From Streptomyces roseolus (lineage in GTDB: Bacteria > Actinomycetota > Actinomycetes > Streptomycetales > Streptomycetaceae), in contig NZ_BMTV01000027.1 in NCBI RefSeq assembly GCF_014649855.1, positions 56,316 to 120,315 on the forward strand: DNA of 64,000 nt, in the 5' to 3' direction. The notes below the pieces were generated by a model. That model did no database searches. It was not told where the DNA came from and was given only the letters and a program-made list of their open reading frames with translations. The position numbers were made by a program, and so were the translations under genes. How positions within the stretch are numbered: position 1 is the first letter of the stretch; every line of letters starts with the position of its first letter. This document shows, in pieces, positions 1 to 7,792 of the stretch.

Positions 1-2
1 TC

Positions 3-725
3 GCCGACGACCTGACGGTCGACCGCGAGGACGTCGACGGTCTCCTGTCGGAGCTCGACGAGTACGCGGTCGAGCAGGCGCTGCAGATCGCCGAGGAGGC
101 GGACGACGCCGAGGTGACCGTCCTGACCGTCGGTCCCGAGGACGCGCGCGACGCGCTGCGCAAGGCGCTGTCGATGGGCGCCGACAAGGCCGTCCACGTC
201 GACGACGAGTCCATCCACGGCTCCGACGTCATGGCCACCTCGCTGGTGCTCGCCAAGGCGATCGAGAAGACCGGCTACGACCTGGTCATCGCCGGCATGG
301 CCTCCACCGACGGCACCATGGGCGTCCTCCCGGCGATCCTGGCCGAGCGCCTGGGCGTCCCGCAGGTCACCCTGCTCTCCGAGGTCAAGGTCGAGGACGG
401 CAAGGTCACCGGCCGCCGGGACGGCGACACCGCCTCCGAGCAGCTGGAGGCCTTCCTCCCGGCCGTCGTCTCCGTGACGGACCAGTCGGGCGAGGCGCGC
501 TACCCGTCCTTCAAGGGCATCATGGCCGCCAAGAAGAAGCCGGTCGAGGAGCTGGAGCTCGACGACCTGGACATCGACGAGGACGAGGTCGGCCTGGAGG
601 GCTCCTGGACCGCCGTCGACTCCGCCGACGAGCGTCCGGCGCGCACCGCGGGCACGATCGTCAAGGACGAGGGCGAGGGCGGCAAGCAGCTCGCCGAGTA
701 CCTCGCGAGCCAGAAGTTCATCTAA
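3..725 (+). CDS. etfB: Electron transfer flavoprotein subunit beta (5' end missing)
   Basis: Beta subunit of the heterodimeric electron transfer flavoprotein, which binds AMP and carries electrons from acyl-CoA and related dehydrogenases to the membrane ETF-quinone oxidoreductase. The reading frame is open from base 3, so the true start lies upstream; about 240 residues are visible against roughly 260 for the family. The C-terminal half carries the ETF-beta signature region around LPAVVSVTDQSGEARYPSFK, followed by IMAAKKKPVE. The etfA gene follows after 65 bases on the same strand, the usual etfBA operon. The acidic tail (LDDLDIDEDEVG) is typical of actinobacterial copies. Identification is firm; only the N-terminus is unseen. 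Confidence 0.95.
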   Translation, partial: ADDLTVDREDVDGLLSELDEYAVEQALQIAEEADDAEVTVLTVGPEDARDALRKALSMGADKAVHVDDESIHGSDVMATSLVLAKAIEKTGYDLVIAGMASTDGTMGVLPAILAERLGVPQVTLLSEVKVEDGKVTGRRDGDTASEQLEAFLPAVVSVTDQSGEARYPSFKGIMAAKKKPVEELELDDLDIDEDEVGLEGSWTAVDSADERPARTAGTIVKDEGEGGKQLAEYLASQKFI

Positions 726-790
726 GGCTCCCGCGAGCCGCGCTGTCCCCTCAGGCCGTCCCCTTTTCGTTCGCAGGAGATTGAAGTCCC

Positions 791-1753
791 ATGGCTGAGA
801 TTCTCGTCTACGTCGACCACGTCGACGGAGCCGTCCGCAAGCCCACCCTGGAGCTGCTGACCCTCGCCCGCCGCATCGGCGAGCCGGTCGCCGTCGCCCT
901 CGGCAACGGAGCCGCCGACACCGCCGCCGTCCTCGGCGAGCACGGTGCCACCCGTGTCCTGACCGCCGAGGCCGCCGAGTTCGCCGACTACCTCGTCGTC
1001 CCGAAGGTCGAGGCCCTCCAGGCCGCCTACGAGGCCGTGTCCCCGGCCGCCGTGCTGGTGCCGTCCTCCGCCGAGAACAAGGAGATCGCGGCCCGCCTCG
1101 CGGTCCGCATCGGCTCCGGCATCATCACCGACGCCGTGGACCTGGAGGCCGGTGACGAGGGCCCGGTCGCGACGCAGTCCGCGTTCGCCGCCTCCTTCAC
1201 CACCAGGTCCCGCGTCTCCAAGGGCACCCCGGTCATCACGGTCAAGCCGAACTCGGCCCCGGTCGAGGCCGCCCCGGCCGCCGGCGCCGTCGAGGCCCTG
1301 GCCGTCTCCTTCTCGGAGAAGGCCACCGGCACCAAGGTCACCGCCCGCACCCCGCGCGAGTCGACCGGCCGCCCGGAGCTGACCGAGGCCGCGATCGTGG
1401 TCTCCGGCGGCCGCGGCGTCAACGGCGCCGAGAACTTCGCGGTCATCGAGGCCCTCGCCGACTCGCTCGGCGCGGCCGTCGGCGCCTCCCGCGCCGCCGT
1501 CGACGCCGGCTGGTACCCGCACTCCAACCAGGTCGGCCAGACCGGCAAGTCGGTCTCCCCGCAGCTGTACATCGCGGCGGGCATCTCCGGCGCGATCCAG
1601 CACCGCGCCGGCATGCAGACCTCGAAGACGATCGTCGCGATCAACAAGGACGCCGAGGCGCCGATCTTCGACCTCGTCGACTACGGCGTGGTGGGCGACC
1701 TCTTCGACGTCGTCCCGGTCCTGACCCAGGAGGTCCAGGCCCGCAAGGGCTGA
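791..1753 (+). CDS. etfA: Electron transfer flavoprotein subunit alpha
   Basis: FAD-binding alpha subunit of the electron transfer flavoprotein, partner of the preceding beta subunit. It has 320 residues, normal for the family. The N-terminal Rossmann-like domain covers about residues 1-190. The C-terminal FAD domain has VGQTGKSVSPQLYIAAGISG and then IQHRAGMQTSKTIVAIN, the ETF-alpha signature, at about residues 240-280. The ATG is preceded by GCAGGAGA at good spacing. The operon ends here: a strong hairpin begins 24 bases after the stop codon. Confidence 0.97.
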   Translation: MAEILVYVDHVDGAVRKPTLELLTLARRIGEPVAVALGNGAADTAAVLGEHGATRVLTAEAAEFADYLVVPKVEALQAAYEAVSPAAVLVPSSAENKEIAARLAVRIGSGIITDAVDLEAGDEGPVATQSAFAASFTTRSRVSKGTPVITVKPNSAPVEAAPAAGAVEALAVSFSEKATGTKVTARTPRESTGRPELTEAAIVVSGGRGVNGAENFAVIEALADSLGAAVGASRAAVDAGWYPHSNQVGQTGKSVSPQLYIAAGISGAIQHRAGMQTSKTIVAINKDAEAPIFDLVDYGVVGDLFDVVPVLTQEVQARKG

Positions 1754-1776
1754 CGACCAGCGCTTCCGCAGGTCCA

Positions 1777-1811
1777 GGGGGCCGCACGGCGAGTTCCGCC
1801 GTGCGGCCCCC
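1777..1811 (+). terminator. Strong hairpin terminator after etfBA
   Basis: A perfect 14-bp stem (GGGGGCCGCACGGC at 1777-1790 and its complement at 1798-1811) with a 7-base loop. No long T run follows, which is common for Streptomyces terminators. It separates etfA from the promoter of the next gene. Confidence 0.8.
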
Positions 1812-1829
1812 GGCCGTTTCGGACAACCA

Positions 1830-1858
1830 TTGACGCGGGTCCGACGGCCTACTAACTT
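1830..1858 (+). promoter_or_regulatory. Probable vegetative-type promoter of the aldolase-like gene
   Basis: TTGACG at 1830-1835 and TAACTT at 1853-1858 are separated by 17 bases, close to the HrdB-type -35/-10 arrangement. Transcription would start near 1865, giving a leader of about 45 bases before the ATG at 1909. Confidence 0.6.
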
Positions 1859-1876
1859 CGCTATACGGATTGTTGA

Positions 1877-1891
1877 TTCCGTGAAGCGGAA
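1877..1891. promoter_or_regulatory. Inverted repeat TTCCG-N5-CGGAA, probable repressor operator
   Basis: TTCCG (1877-1881) and CGGAA (1887-1891) form a perfect inverted repeat just downstream of the predicted transcription start and upstream of the AGGAGG ribosome site. A bound protein there would block transcription. Short inverted repeats of this shape are typical of IclR-type regulators, but no regulator gene lies next to it, so the assignment is open. Confidence 0.5.
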
Positions 1892-1908
1892 AACAGGAGG
1901 GATCAGGG

Positions 1909-3201
1909 ATGGGTCAGCAGGAGAAGGTGTCGACGAGCCTCGCGGGCGCGGTCAGCGAGGGCATCAGCGCCTCCCTCACCGCGGTGGACGCCGAGCTCGA
2001 CCGCCGCTACCCGGGCGACCCCGGCACCCGCCAGCCCGTCCACACCGTCTACGTCCCCGGCAACGCCTTCGACGCCGGCACCCTCCGCTCCTGGGGCGAC
2101 CAGGCCCTCGCCGCGCTCGACGAGCACGCCCCCGACGCCGCCTCCTTCGCCGCCGTCCTCGGCCTCTCCGACGACCTCGCCGAGGACGTCCACACCCGCG
2201 TCCGCGCCAAGCTGGAGCGCGAGCCCGTCGAGGACCTCCGGGTCGACTTCGAGGACGGCTACGCCGGGGCCGACGAGGACCAGGACGCGGCCCGCGCCGC
2301 CCGTCTGATCAACGAGGCGTACGCCGGGGGAACCGCCGCCCCGTACATGGGCATCCGGATGAAGTGCATGGAGGCCGCCGTCCGCGACCGCGGCATCCGC
2401 ACCACCGACGTCTTCCTCACCGGCCTCCTGGAGAGCGGCGGCCTGCCGGACGGCCTCGTCCTCACCCTCCCCAAGGTCACCTACCCCGAGCAGGTCACCG
2501 CCTTCGTCCGCCTCCTGGAGGCCTTCGAGAAGGCCCACGGCCTCGACGCCGGCCGCCTCGGCTTCGAGATCCAGATCGAGACCAGCCAGTCCATCCTCGC
2601 CGCCGACGGCACCGCCGCCGTCGCCCGCATGATCGACGCCGCCGAGGGCCGCGCCACCGGCCTCCACTACGGCACCTTCGACTACAGCGCCTGCCTCGGC
2701 GTCTCCGCCGCCTACCAGGCCAGCGACCACCCGGCCGCCGACCACGCCAAGGCGATCATGCAGGTCGCCGCCGCGGGCACCGGCGTCCGCGTCTCCGACG
2801 GCTCCACCAACGTCCTCCCGGTCGGCTCCACCGCCCACGTCCACGAGGCGTGGAAGCTGCACTACGGCCTCACCCGCCGCGCCCTGGCCCGCGCCTACTA
2901 CCAGGGCTGGGACATGCACCCGGGCCACATCCCCACCCGCTACGCCGCCGTCTTCGCCTTCTACCGCGAGGGCTTCGAGACCGCCGCCAAGCGCCTCTCC
3001 GCCTACGCCAACCACGCCGGCGGCGACGTCATGGACGAGCCCGCCACCGCCAAGGCGCTCTCCTCCTACCTGCTGCGCGGCCTCCAGTGCGGCGCCCTCG
3101 ACACCGCCGAGGTCGACGCCCTCACCGGCATGACCCGCGCCGACGTGGAGCGCTTCGCCGCCCCCCGCCGCGGCGACCTCACCGCGAGCGCCGACCGCTG
3201 A
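1909..3201 (+). CDS. Aldolase-like TIM-barrel protein (DUF6986 / HpcH-HpaI-citrate lyase type)
   Basis: A 430-residue protein of a Streptomyces family usually labelled DUF6986 or aldolase. Acidic and glycine motifs typical of the HpcH/HpaI and citrate-lyase-beta fold are visible: VDFEDGYAG near residue 113, LTLPKVTYPEQV near 185, FEIQIETSQS near 222 and GLHYGTFDYSACLGVSA near 250. These suggest a metal-dependent C-C lyase or aldolase acting on a 2-oxo acid. The substrate cannot be read from the sequence. The ATG has a strong AGGAGG site 9 bases upstream and sits behind its own promoter and inverted repeat. It is convergent with the LacI gene, with only 6 bases between stops. Homologues are sometimes named phosphoenolpyruvate kinase, which I consider unreliable. 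Confidence 0.8.
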   Translation: MGQQEKVSTSLAGAVSEGISASLTAVDAELDRRYPGDPGTRQPVHTVYVPGNAFDAGTLRSWGDQALAALDEHAPDAASFAAVLGLSDDLAEDVHTRVRAKLEREPVEDLRVDFEDGYAGADEDQDAARAARLINEAYAGGTAAPYMGIRMKCMEAAVRDRGIRTTDVFLTGLLESGGLPDGLVLTLPKVTYPEQVTAFVRLLEAFEKAHGLDAGRLGFEIQIETSQSILAADGTAAVARMIDAAEGRATGLHYGTFDYSACLGVSAAYQASDHPAADHAKAIMQVAAAGTGVRVSDGSTNVLPVGSTAHVHEAWKLHYGLTRRALARAYYQGWDMHPGHIPTRYAAVFAFYREGFETAAKRLSAYANHAGGDVMDEPATAKALSSYLLRGLQCGALDTAEVDALTGMTRADVERFAAPRRGDLTASADR

Positions 3202-3207
3202 CCCCGC

Positions 3208-4248
3208 TCAGCCGGACGACGGCGGGACCTCGCCCGACCCCCGGGCGACGAGCCGCGTCCCGATGACGACCCGACGGGGCGCCTCCGCGGCCCCGTCGAG
3301 CCGCCGGAAGAGCAGCTCGGCCGCCGTCCGGCCGAGCGCGGCCGGATCCTGGGCGATCACCGTGACGCCCAGGACGTCGCCGAGCTCGACGTCGTCGAAG
3401 CCGACCAGCGCCACCGGGGGACCCCCGCCGGCCCGCCCGGCGAGCACCCGGACGGCGGTGACGGTGACCCGGTTGTTCCCCGCGAAGAGCGCCGTCACCG
3501 GCTCGGGGCCGGACAGCATCGCGGCGAGCGCCGCCGTCACCCGCTCCGGCTCCGTGGACCCCGACGCCACCCACCGCTCGTCGACCGGCAGCCCCGCGTC
3601 CTCCATCGCCGCCCGGTAGCCGCGCAGCCGCTCCGCCGCCGTGTGGATCCGCGGCCGGTCACCGACGAAGCCGATCCTCCGGTGGCCGTGGGCGATCAGG
3701 TGCGCCACGCCGTCCCGGGCCCCGCCGAAGCCGTCCGAGAGGACGGCGTCCGCGTCGATGAGCCCGGCCGGCCGGTCGGCGAAGACCGTGGCCACGCCCG
3801 CGCGCATCTCCGGCTCCAGGTACCGGTGGTCGTCCCCGGCCGGGATCACGATCAGCCCGTCCACCCGGCGCGCGCAGAGCGTCAGCGCCAGCTCCTGCTC
3901 CCGGCCGGGGTCCGCCGCGCTGGAACCGTTGATCAGCAGCGTGCCGTGGGCCCGCGCCACCTCCTCCACGGCGCGGCTGAGCTGCCCGTAGAACGGATCG
4001 GCGAGGTCCTCCAGGACGAGCCCGACGGTCGCCGTCCGCCCCTTCCGGAGCACCCGGGCGCTGTCGTTGCGGCGGAAGCCGAGCGCGTCGATGGCCTCGC
4101 GGACCCGGCCCTCGGTCTCCGGGGTGACCCCCGGCTCGCCGTTCACGACCCGCGAGACCGTCTTCAGGCCGACGCCCGCCCGGGCGGCGACGTCCTTCAT
4201 CGTGGGCCGGTTGCCGTAGCGGGGCTCGGGGCGGGGGGTCTCGGCCAC
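3208..4248 (-). CDS. LacI-family transcriptional regulator
   Basis: DNA-binding sugar-responsive repressor of about 346 residues. The LacI helix-turn-helix (MKDVAARAGVGLKTVSRVVN) is followed by a periplasmic-binding-protein-like effector domain (VGLVLEDLADPFY, VIPAGDDH, GFVGDRP, FAGNNRVT, VALVGFDDVELGDVLGVTVI). I choose the GTG at 4248 because AGGAGG lies 11 bases upstream; an ATG at 4200 would start directly at the helix-turn-helix. An ATG at 4344 is rejected because it would place a LacI-type operator inside the gene. It is divergent from a ROK sugar kinase, so it probably controls that gene and itself. Confidence 0.92.
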   Translation of the reverse strand: MAETPRPEPRYGNRPTMKDVAARAGVGLKTVSRVVNGEPGVTPETEGRVREAIDALGFRRNDSARVLRKGRTATVGLVLEDLADPFYGQLSRAVEEVARAHGTLLINGSSAADPGREQELALTLCARRVDGLIVIPAGDDHRYLEPEMRAGVATVFADRPAGLIDADAVLSDGFGGARDGVAHLIAHGHRRIGFVGDRPRIHTAAERLRGYRAAMEDAGLPVDERWVASGSTEPERVTAALAAMLSGPEPVTALFAGNNRVTVTAVRVLAGRAGGGPPVALVGFDDVELGDVLGVTVIAQDPAALGRTAAELLFRRLDGAAEAPRRVVIGTRLVARGSGEVPPSSG

Positions 4249-4330
4249 GGTGCGGGAATCCTCCTGGTCGGGGGAGCCGGCGGGCGCTGCCACCGGCGGA
4301 TCATGCGCTTCCGACCGAGCATAGAGCCTC

Positions 4331-4342
4331 GAAAACGTTGTC
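4331..4342. promoter_or_regulatory. LacI-type operator between regulator and ROK kinase
   Basis: GAAAACGTTGTC is a 12-base near-palindrome (10 of 12 positions symmetric) with the central CG typical of LacI/GalR operators. It lies in the divergent spacer, 83 bases upstream of the regulator start and 57 bases upstream of the kinase start. Confidence 0.6.
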
Positions 4343-4398
4343 ATACCAGGGCTTTCCGGTACGGGCCCGAGGCCGCCGCACGGCCCCGTGAGAACCTG

Positions 4399-5358
4399 AT
4401 GCCCATGCCCACCGCGCCCGCCCCCCGTCCCGCCTCCGCACCCGTCGCCGCGCTCGACATCGGGGGCACCAAGATCGCCGGGGCGCTGGTCGACGCCGAC
4501 GGCCGGATCCTGGCCAGGACGCGGCGGCCGACCCCGGCGGGGGAGGACGGGGAGAGCGTCTTCGGGGCGGTCGGCGCGGTGCTCGACGCCCTCGCGACCT
4601 CCCCGGCCTGGGCGGTCGCCGAGGCCGTCGGCATCGGCAGCGCCGGCCCGGTCGACGCCGCCCGGGGCACCGTCAGCCCCGTCAACGTGCCCGGCTGGCG
4701 GGGCTTCCCGCTGGTCGAGCGGGTCAGGGAACACGCCGGCGGCCGGCCGGTCACCCTCGTCGGCGACGGCGTCGCCATGACCGCCGCCGAGCACTGGCTC
4801 GGCGCCGCCCGCGGCCACGCCGACGCCCTCGGCCTCGTCGTCTCGACCGGCGTCGGCGGCGGCCTCGTCCTCGGCGGCCGCCTCCACCCCGGCCCCACCG
4901 GCAACGCCGGCCACATCGGCCACCTCAGCGTCGACCTCGACGGCGCCCCCTGCGCCTGCGGCGGCCGCGGCTGCGTCGAACGCCTCGCCAGCGGCCCGCA
5001 CATCGCCCGCCACGCCCTCGACGGCGGCTGGCGGCCGGGCCCCGACGGCGACGCCTCCGCCGCCGCGGTGGCCGAGGCCGCGCGCGCCGGCCACCCGGCG
5101 GCCGTCGCCGCCTTCGAGCGGGCCGCCCGCGCCCTCGCGGCCGGCATCGCCGCCACCGCGCACCTCGTCGAGGTCGACATCGCGGTGATCGGCGGGGGAG
5201 TCGCCGGCGCCGGCGAGGTCCTCTTCGCCCCGCTGCGGTGCGCCCTCGCCGACTACGCCACGCTCTCCTTCGCCCGCGGCCTGACCGTCGTCCCCGCCGC
5301 CACCGGCGCGGACGCGGGCCTCCTGGGCGCCGCCGCCGCGGCCCGCGCGCCGCGCTGA
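4399..5358 (+). CDS. ROK-family sugar kinase (glucokinase-like)
   Basis: ATP-dependent sugar kinase of 319 residues. The N-terminal phosphate-binding motif ALDIGGTKIAGALV, the catalytic-region VGDGVAMTAAEHWLG, and the ROK signature GHIGHLSVDLDG followed by the zinc-binding CACGGRGCVE are all present. Start is the ATG at 4399; a second in-frame ATG lies at 4405. ROK kinases act on glucose, N-acetylglucosamine, N-acetylmannosamine and other hexoses, and the exact sugar cannot be told here. The divergent LacI regulator and shared operator suggest sugar-inducible expression. It lacks the N-terminal helix-turn-helix of ROK repressors, unlike the gene at 12335. Confidence 0.9.
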   Translation: MPMPTAPAPRPASAPVAALDIGGTKIAGALVDADGRILARTRRPTPAGEDGESVFGAVGAVLDALATSPAWAVAEAVGIGSAGPVDAARGTVSPVNVPGWRGFPLVERVREHAGGRPVTLVGDGVAMTAAEHWLGAARGHADALGLVVSTGVGGGLVLGGRLHPGPTGNAGHIGHLSVDLDGAPCACGGRGCVERLASGPHIARHALDGGWRPGPDGDASAAAVAEAARAGHPAAVAAFERAARALAAGIAATAHLVEVDIAVIGGGVAGAGEVLFAPLRCALADYATLSFARGLTVVPAATGADAGLLGAAAAARAPR

Positions 5359-5410
5359 CCGGGCGCCGTACGCACGGGCGGCGTCGTACCGCGCCGGCCG
5401 GGGGCCGCGT

Positions 5411-5477
5411 CCACGCGCGGAGCGGCGTACCGCGCCGAGCGGGGCCTTGCGCACGCGTGGAGCGCCGCGCCGAGCGG
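5411..5477. repeat. Two imperfect direct repeat copies in a spacer
   Basis: Copy one at 5411-5442 (CCACGCGCGGAGCGG..., ending CCGCGCCGAGCGG) and copy two at 5451-5477 (GCACGCGTGGAGCG..., ending CCGCGCCGAGCGG). The second lacks about five internal bases. They lie between the ROK kinase and the small leftward gene, with no visible function. Confidence 0.5.
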
Positions 5478-5489
5478 CGGGCGCCGCGG

Positions 5490-5690
5490 TCACTCGCGCA
5501 GGGGAGCGGGCCGGGGCTCCGCCCGCCGCGGCGCGCGCTGTTCCACCACGACCAGGAAGGCGTCCGACGCCAGGTCCATGACCACCCGGGCCGGCACTCC
5601 CTCCTCGCGACGCGCGCCCGCGTACTCCTCGGCGGGCCAGTGCCCTCGCGGTCCGCCCGCGGGAAACCGCTCCAGAACCGTACGGTCCAT
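5490..5690 (-). CDS. Small hypothetical protein (66 aa)
   Basis: Short open frame, 66 residues, starting ATG at 5690 with a G-rich stretch (GAGGGGGTGCGGAG) just upstream. The middle reads VVMDLASDAFLVVVEQ, a plausible beta-strand pair with codon use like the neighbours; the C-terminus is rich in Arg and Pro. I do not recognise a family. It is divergent from the TmrB/NUDIX fusion gene. The main doubt is that short frames are easily produced by chance in such GC-rich DNA. Confidence 0.5.
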   Translation of the reverse strand: MDRTVLERFPAGGPRGHWPAEEYAGARREEGVPARVVMDLASDAFLVVVEQRAPRRAEPRPAPLRE

Positions 5691-5829
5691 CTCCGCACCC
5701 CCTCGTGCTCGCCGTTGTCAACGATCTCCGGCCCCGAAGCGTTACGGCTCGACCCCGGACGTGTGTTCGTGGTTTCCGTGGCAGGGTGTTGCGGGCAAGC
5801 CACAGGGGGCCGTCGATGAGGGGGGAATC

Positions 5830-6867
5830 GTGATCGTCTGGATCAACGGTGCTTTCGGCGCGGGCAAATCCAGCACCGCGCGCGAACTGGTCGGACTGAT
5901 CCCGCACAGCACGCTGTACGACCCCGAGGCGACCGGTGCCGCGCTGCGCCGGCTCCTCCCCGCCAAGCGCCTCGCCGAGGTGGACGACTACCAGGACCTG
6001 CCGATCTGGCGCCGGCTCGTGGTGGACACCGCGGCCGCCCTGCACGCCGAGGTCGGCGGGGTGCTCGTCGTCCCGATGACACTGCTGCGGCAGGAGTACC
6101 GGGACGAGATCTTCGGCGGCCTCGCCGCCCGTCGCATCGACGTCCGGCATGTGCTCCTGGCACCCGAGGAAACGATCCTGCGGTCCCGGATCGACGGCCG
6201 CGCGGACTACGGCGACCCGGACGTCGACGCCGACGTCCGCCGCTGGTGTCACGCCCGTCTGCCGGCCTACCGGGAGGCCGTCGCCGGCTGGCTCGGCGCC
6301 GACGCCCACGCCGTCGACGGCTCGGCGCTCACCGTCGCCGAGACGGCCAGGGCTGTCGCCGACGCCGTCCAGGGCGGCCTCGCCACGCCCTGCGGGATCG
6401 TCCAGACGCCCGAGCCGACCCGCGAGACCCTCGCCGCCGGCGTCCTCCTCTTCGACGACCAGGACCGCTTCCTGCTCGTCGACCCCACCTACAAGCCCGG
6501 ATGGGAGTTCCCCGGCGGCGTCGTCGAGGCCGGAGAACCCCCGGCCCGCGCCGGGATGCGGGAGGTCGCCGAGGAGATCGGCCTCGAACTCGACGCCGTC
6601 CCCCGGCTGCTCCTCGTGGACTGGGAGCGGCCCCAGCCCCCCGGCTTCGGCGGCCTCCGCCTGCTGTTCGACGGCGGCCGGCTCGCCGCCCACGACCGGG
6701 ACCGGCTCCGGCTCCCCGGCGCCGAACTGCGCGCCTGGCGCTTCGTCACCGAGGAGGAGGCCGCCGACCTCCTCCCACCCGTCCGCTACCACCGCCTCCG
6801 CTGGGCCCTGCGCGCCCGCGAACGCGGCACCGTGCTCAACCTGGAGGCGGGCGTACCCGTCGGCTGA
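5830..6867 (+). CDS. TmrB-like P-loop protein fused to a NUDIX hydrolase
   Basis: A 345-residue two-domain protein. Residues 1 to about 190 resemble Bacillus TmrB, an ATP-binding protein linked to tunicamycin resistance: IVWINGAFGAGKSSTARELV with its P-loop, then LYDPEATGAALR, DYQDLPIWRRLV and VLVVPMTLL, in the TmrB order. From about residue 197 a NUDIX domain follows. The NUDIX box is complete: GGVVEAGEPPARAG then MREVAEEIGL, with catalytic REVAEE. Such domains hydrolyse nucleoside diphosphates linked to another group. GTG at 5830 is chosen because GAGGGGGG precedes it and the P-loop begins at residue 6. The combination suggests detoxification or nucleotide/nucleoside-antibiotic processing, but the substrate is unknown. 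Confidence 0.85.
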   Translation: MIVWINGAFGAGKSSTARELVGLIPHSTLYDPEATGAALRRLLPAKRLAEVDDYQDLPIWRRLVVDTAAALHAEVGGVLVVPMTLLRQEYRDEIFGGLAARRIDVRHVLLAPEETILRSRIDGRADYGDPDVDADVRRWCHARLPAYREAVAGWLGADAHAVDGSALTVAETARAVADAVQGGLATPCGIVQTPEPTRETLAAGVLLFDDQDRFLLVDPTYKPGWEFPGGVVEAGEPPARAGMREVAEEIGLELDAVPRLLLVDWERPQPPGFGGLRLLFDGGRLAAHDRDRLRLPGAELRAWRFVTEEEAADLLPPVRYHRLRWALRARERGTVLNLEAGVPVG

Positions 6868-6890
6868 CACCGACCCGGTCCGGGCCGGAC

Positions 6891-6909
6891 GGGCCCGGGT
6901 CCCGGGCCC
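6891..6909. terminator. Possible bidirectional hairpin between convergent genes
   Basis: GGGCCCGGG and CCCGGGCCC flank a single T, a 19-base palindrome between the NUDIX gene and the convergent metallo-hydrolase gene. No T run is seen. Confidence 0.4.
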
Positions 6910-6964
6910 AGGGGGCGAGACCCGAACAGCGCCCCGGCTCCGGCCGTCCGGTGGGCCGGCCCCG

Positions 6965-7666
6965 TCAGCCCAGCGCGACGGCGCCCGCCGCCGCGGCCGC
7001 CGACAGCCGCTCCGCCGTGTCCTCCGTCACCGCGGGTCCGTGCCCGCAGCACAGCACCGACGGGCGGAGCTCCGCCAGCCGGCCGAGCGACTCCAGGGCC
7101 CGCGCGCGGTCCACGTGCATGACGCCGAAGGTCACGCCCCGCACCGACGCCACGGTGTCGCCCGCGAAGAGCACGCCGTGGCGAGGGAGGTGGACCGCCA
7201 TCGAGCCGGGGGTGTGGCCGGGGACGTGGACCGCGACCGCCCCGTCCCCGAAGCCGAGCTCCTCGCCGTCCTCGACCTCCCGGTCCACCCGGGTCGGCGG
7301 CGCCTCCGGGCAGGTGAGGCCGTGGTCCCAGATCGGGCGCTCCCACTCCAGGAGGTCGGGCGGGGGCACCGGCAGCTCGCCGCGCACGTAGGGCGCGTCG
7401 AGCCGGTGGGCGAGGACCTCGGCGCCGTGCCGGTCGGCCAGCTCCTGCGCCGCGCCCACATGGTCGCGGTGGCCGTGGGTGAGGACGATCCGGGCCAGCC
7501 GGTCCGGGTCCAGGCCCGCCCCCCGCACCGCCTCGGTCGTGGCGTCCGCCGAGCCGGCCCAGCCGGCGTCCACCAGGGTCAGTTCGCTGTCGTCGCGCCA
7601 CAGGTACGCCTGCCCGATCCCGTAGTCGAGCAGGTGCAGCCGCGGGGTGATCCTGAGGGCTTCCAT
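6965..7666 (-). CDS. Metallo-beta-lactamase-fold hydrolase
   Basis: A 233-residue MBL-fold metal hydrolase. The zinc motif HGHRDH is at residues 64-69, the second metal histidine lies in VHVPGHTPGSMAVHLP, and the bridging aspartate is in VLFAGDTVASVRGV. The final GHGPAV histidine is also present. This is the general glyoxalase-II/lactonase-like subgroup; the substrate cannot be inferred. ATG at 7666. It is co-directional with the M20 peptidase gene, whose start is 1.5 kb upstream; the 126-base spacer between them is G/C-rich, with short hairpin-forming segments but no clear operator. Confidence 0.9.
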   Translation of the reverse strand: MEALRITPRLHLLDYGIGQAYLWRDDSELTLVDAGWAGSADATTEAVRGAGLDPDRLARIVLTHGHRDHVGAAQELADRHGAEVLAHRLDAPYVRGELPVPPPDLLEWERPIWDHGLTCPEAPPTRVDREVEDGEELGFGDGAVAVHVPGHTPGSMAVHLPRHGVLFAGDTVASVRGVTFGVMHVDRARALESLGRLAELRPSVLCCGHGPAVTEDTAERLSAAAAAGAVALG

Positions 7667-7792
7667 GCGTCGAACGTACGCATGGAGCCCCGCCCGGCGG
7701 GGGGTTCTACGCTCTCGGCGAGCTTCGCCCAGCGCGGAAAAGGAAGGCCGCGGACCGGCCGCGGCGGACCAACCCCGGCGGCCGTCGGCGCG

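Noticed and set aside
4249..4344. Upstream ATG (4344) as start of the LacI regulator
   Set aside because: It would put the probable operator at 4331-4342 inside the coding region and add a segment unlike LacI proteins; GTG at 4248 has AGGAGG.
3208..6870. Very long leftward open frame (1220 codons)
   Set aside because: Only the 3' third matches a protein family (LacI). The rest is antisense to the ROK kinase and TmrB/NUDIX genes and has no family motifs; open shadow frames of this size are common in DNA this GC-rich.
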